Positions 63,367 to 64,000 of a stretch of 64,000 nucleotides of DNA are shown here, piece by piece (position 1 is the first letter of the stretch; each line of letters starts with the position of its first letter). The notes beneath the pieces are model-generated. The model did not search any database. It was not told the DNA's origin and was given only the letters and a program-made list of their open reading frames with translations. Both the position numbers and the translations under genes were made by a program. The stretch comes from Solimicrobium silvestre (lineage in GTDB: Bacteria; Pseudomonadota; Gammaproteobacteria; Burkholderiales; Burkholderiaceae_D): positions 248,001 through 312,000 of the forward strand of contig NZ_PUGF01000002.1 of the NCBI RefSeq assembly GCF_002976435.1, read 5' to 3'.

Positions 63367-64000
63367 TTGGCTTTAGAACTTGGAACATTGATGAGCGATG
63401 CACTTGCCAGTCTGACTGGCAAAAAAAACACGCCATTAATTGGAATAGATATTAGCTCCACCAGCATCAAGCTAGTGGAATTGTCCGAGGGCAGCAATAA
63501 AGAGTTGCGCCTGGAACGCTATGCATCCGAACCCTTACCGCGCGGCGCTATGTCGGACGGCAATATTGAAAATATTGATCAGGTATCAGAGGCGATCCGG
63601 CGGGTTGTGATGAAAAGCGGGACAAAAATTAAAAAAGTCTCGCTGGGCATGCCTTCGGCCGCTGTCATTACCAAAAAAATCATTTTATCGGGAGGTGCAT
63701 CGGAAGAGCAACTTGAAATGCAAGTTGAATCTGAAGCCAGTCAATATATCCCCTTTGCTTTAGATGAAGTGCGGCTTGATTTCTGTGTCATCGGGCCGGC
63801 ACCAAACTCGCCTGAAGATGTCGAGGTGATGTTGGCGGCTTCACGCAAAGAAAAAATTGAAGACCGGGTTGCCGTAGCAGAAGCTGCCGGCTTGAAATCT
63901 ATGGTGATGGATATTGAGTCCTACGCGGCCAGATCGGCAATTTCGCGCGTAATCGCACAATCCGACAATGGCGGTAAAGATAAAATTATTGCCCTGTTTC
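63367..64000 (+). CDS. pilM: Type IV pilus assembly protein PilM (3' end outside window)
   Basis: At least 211 residues of a PilM, an actin/FtsA-like cytoplasmic ATPase that recruits PilN and aligns the inner-membrane pilus platform. The opening LIGIDISSTSIKLVELSEGS is the PilM phosphate-binding start. IKKVSLGMPSAAVITKKIIL and EASQYIPFALDEVRLDF follow as in the family. The best start is TTG at 63367 (then ALELGTLMSDALASLTGKKN), with GGGGGA four bases before it; ATG at 63391 is the alternative. The frame is open to the window edge. pilN, pilO, pilP and pilQ are expected to follow. Confidence 0.92.
   Translation, partial: MALELGTLMSDALASLTGKKNTPLIGIDISSTSIKLVELSEGSNKELRLERYASEPLPRGAMSDGNIENIDQVSEAIRRVVMKSGTKIKKVSLGMPSAAVITKKIILSGGASEEQLEMQVESEASQYIPFALDEVRLDFCVIGPAPNSPEDVEVMLAASRKEKIEDRVAVAEAAGLKSMVMDIESYAARSAISRVIAQSDNGGKDKIIALF

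Overview
The window reads as a betaproteobacterial chromosome, most likely order Burkholderiales and possibly Oxalobacteraceae. That assignment rests on gene content and order (two PBP1A genes divergent from pilM; engB / cytochrome c4 / resB / ccsB; lptM divergent from cyaY; glmU-ttcA-folB-folM-like; a HemB without the zinc-site cysteines) and is an inference, since no rRNA is present. I see no tRNA, rRNA, CRISPR array or intact transposase gene.

Region 1 (1-12 kb): the 3' end of a DUF1272 gene, an EamA exporter, a CPBP membrane protease and a DUF4124 protein, followed by a complete malonate decarboxylase locus. A LysR regulator (mdcR) is divergent from mdcA-mdcB-mdcC-mdcD-mdcE-madL-madM-mdcG-mdcH. 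Together they import malonate (MadLM), build and attach the 2'-(5''-triphosphoribosyl)-3'-dephospho-CoA prosthetic group (MdcB, MdcG), prime it with malonate (MdcH), and run the transfer/decarboxylation cycle to acetate and CO2 (MdcA, MdcC, MdcD, MdcE).

Region 2 (12-28 kb): accessory DNA of low coding density. It holds DUF3592 and three-module YbjQ-like proteins, a repeat-rich lipoprotein, many small secreted or membrane proteins without recognised family, and many broken genes: a frameshifted GH19 chitinase/lysozyme-like gene, two genes each stopped by one nonsense codon where Trp is likely, one gene out of frame in a poly-T signal-peptide tract, a truncated membrane gene and an S41 peptidase tail. 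A MITE-like element and a 102-bp repeat are scattered and nested here. A BrxR/CapW-like WYL regulator divergent from a PPP-type phosphoesterase lies at 24.9-26.8 kb.

Region 3 (28-64 kb): dense housekeeping genes: glmS, an Lrp/AsnC regulator, an M16 protease, a VOC protein with a YafY-type regulator, an EVE protein, GNAT-glmU-ttcA-folB-folM-like, a MidA-type methyltransferase, a REC-TPR / HDOD-GAF signalling pair, arsC-like and sterol-desaturase-like genes, hemB, engB, cytochrome c4, resB-ccsB, a POT peptide transporter, msrPQ, an acyltransferase, lptM, cyaY, two tandem PBP1A genes and the start of pilM. Intergenic palindromes (REP-like, dRS3-like, a 108-bp palindrome and a long repeat in two copies) are frequent.

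The most interesting non-coding signal is a predicted ~100-nt small RNA between hemB and engB (about 47418-47518). It has a good sigma-70 promoter and a terminator, and it faces engB just as Spot 42 (spf) faces yihA in E. coli.
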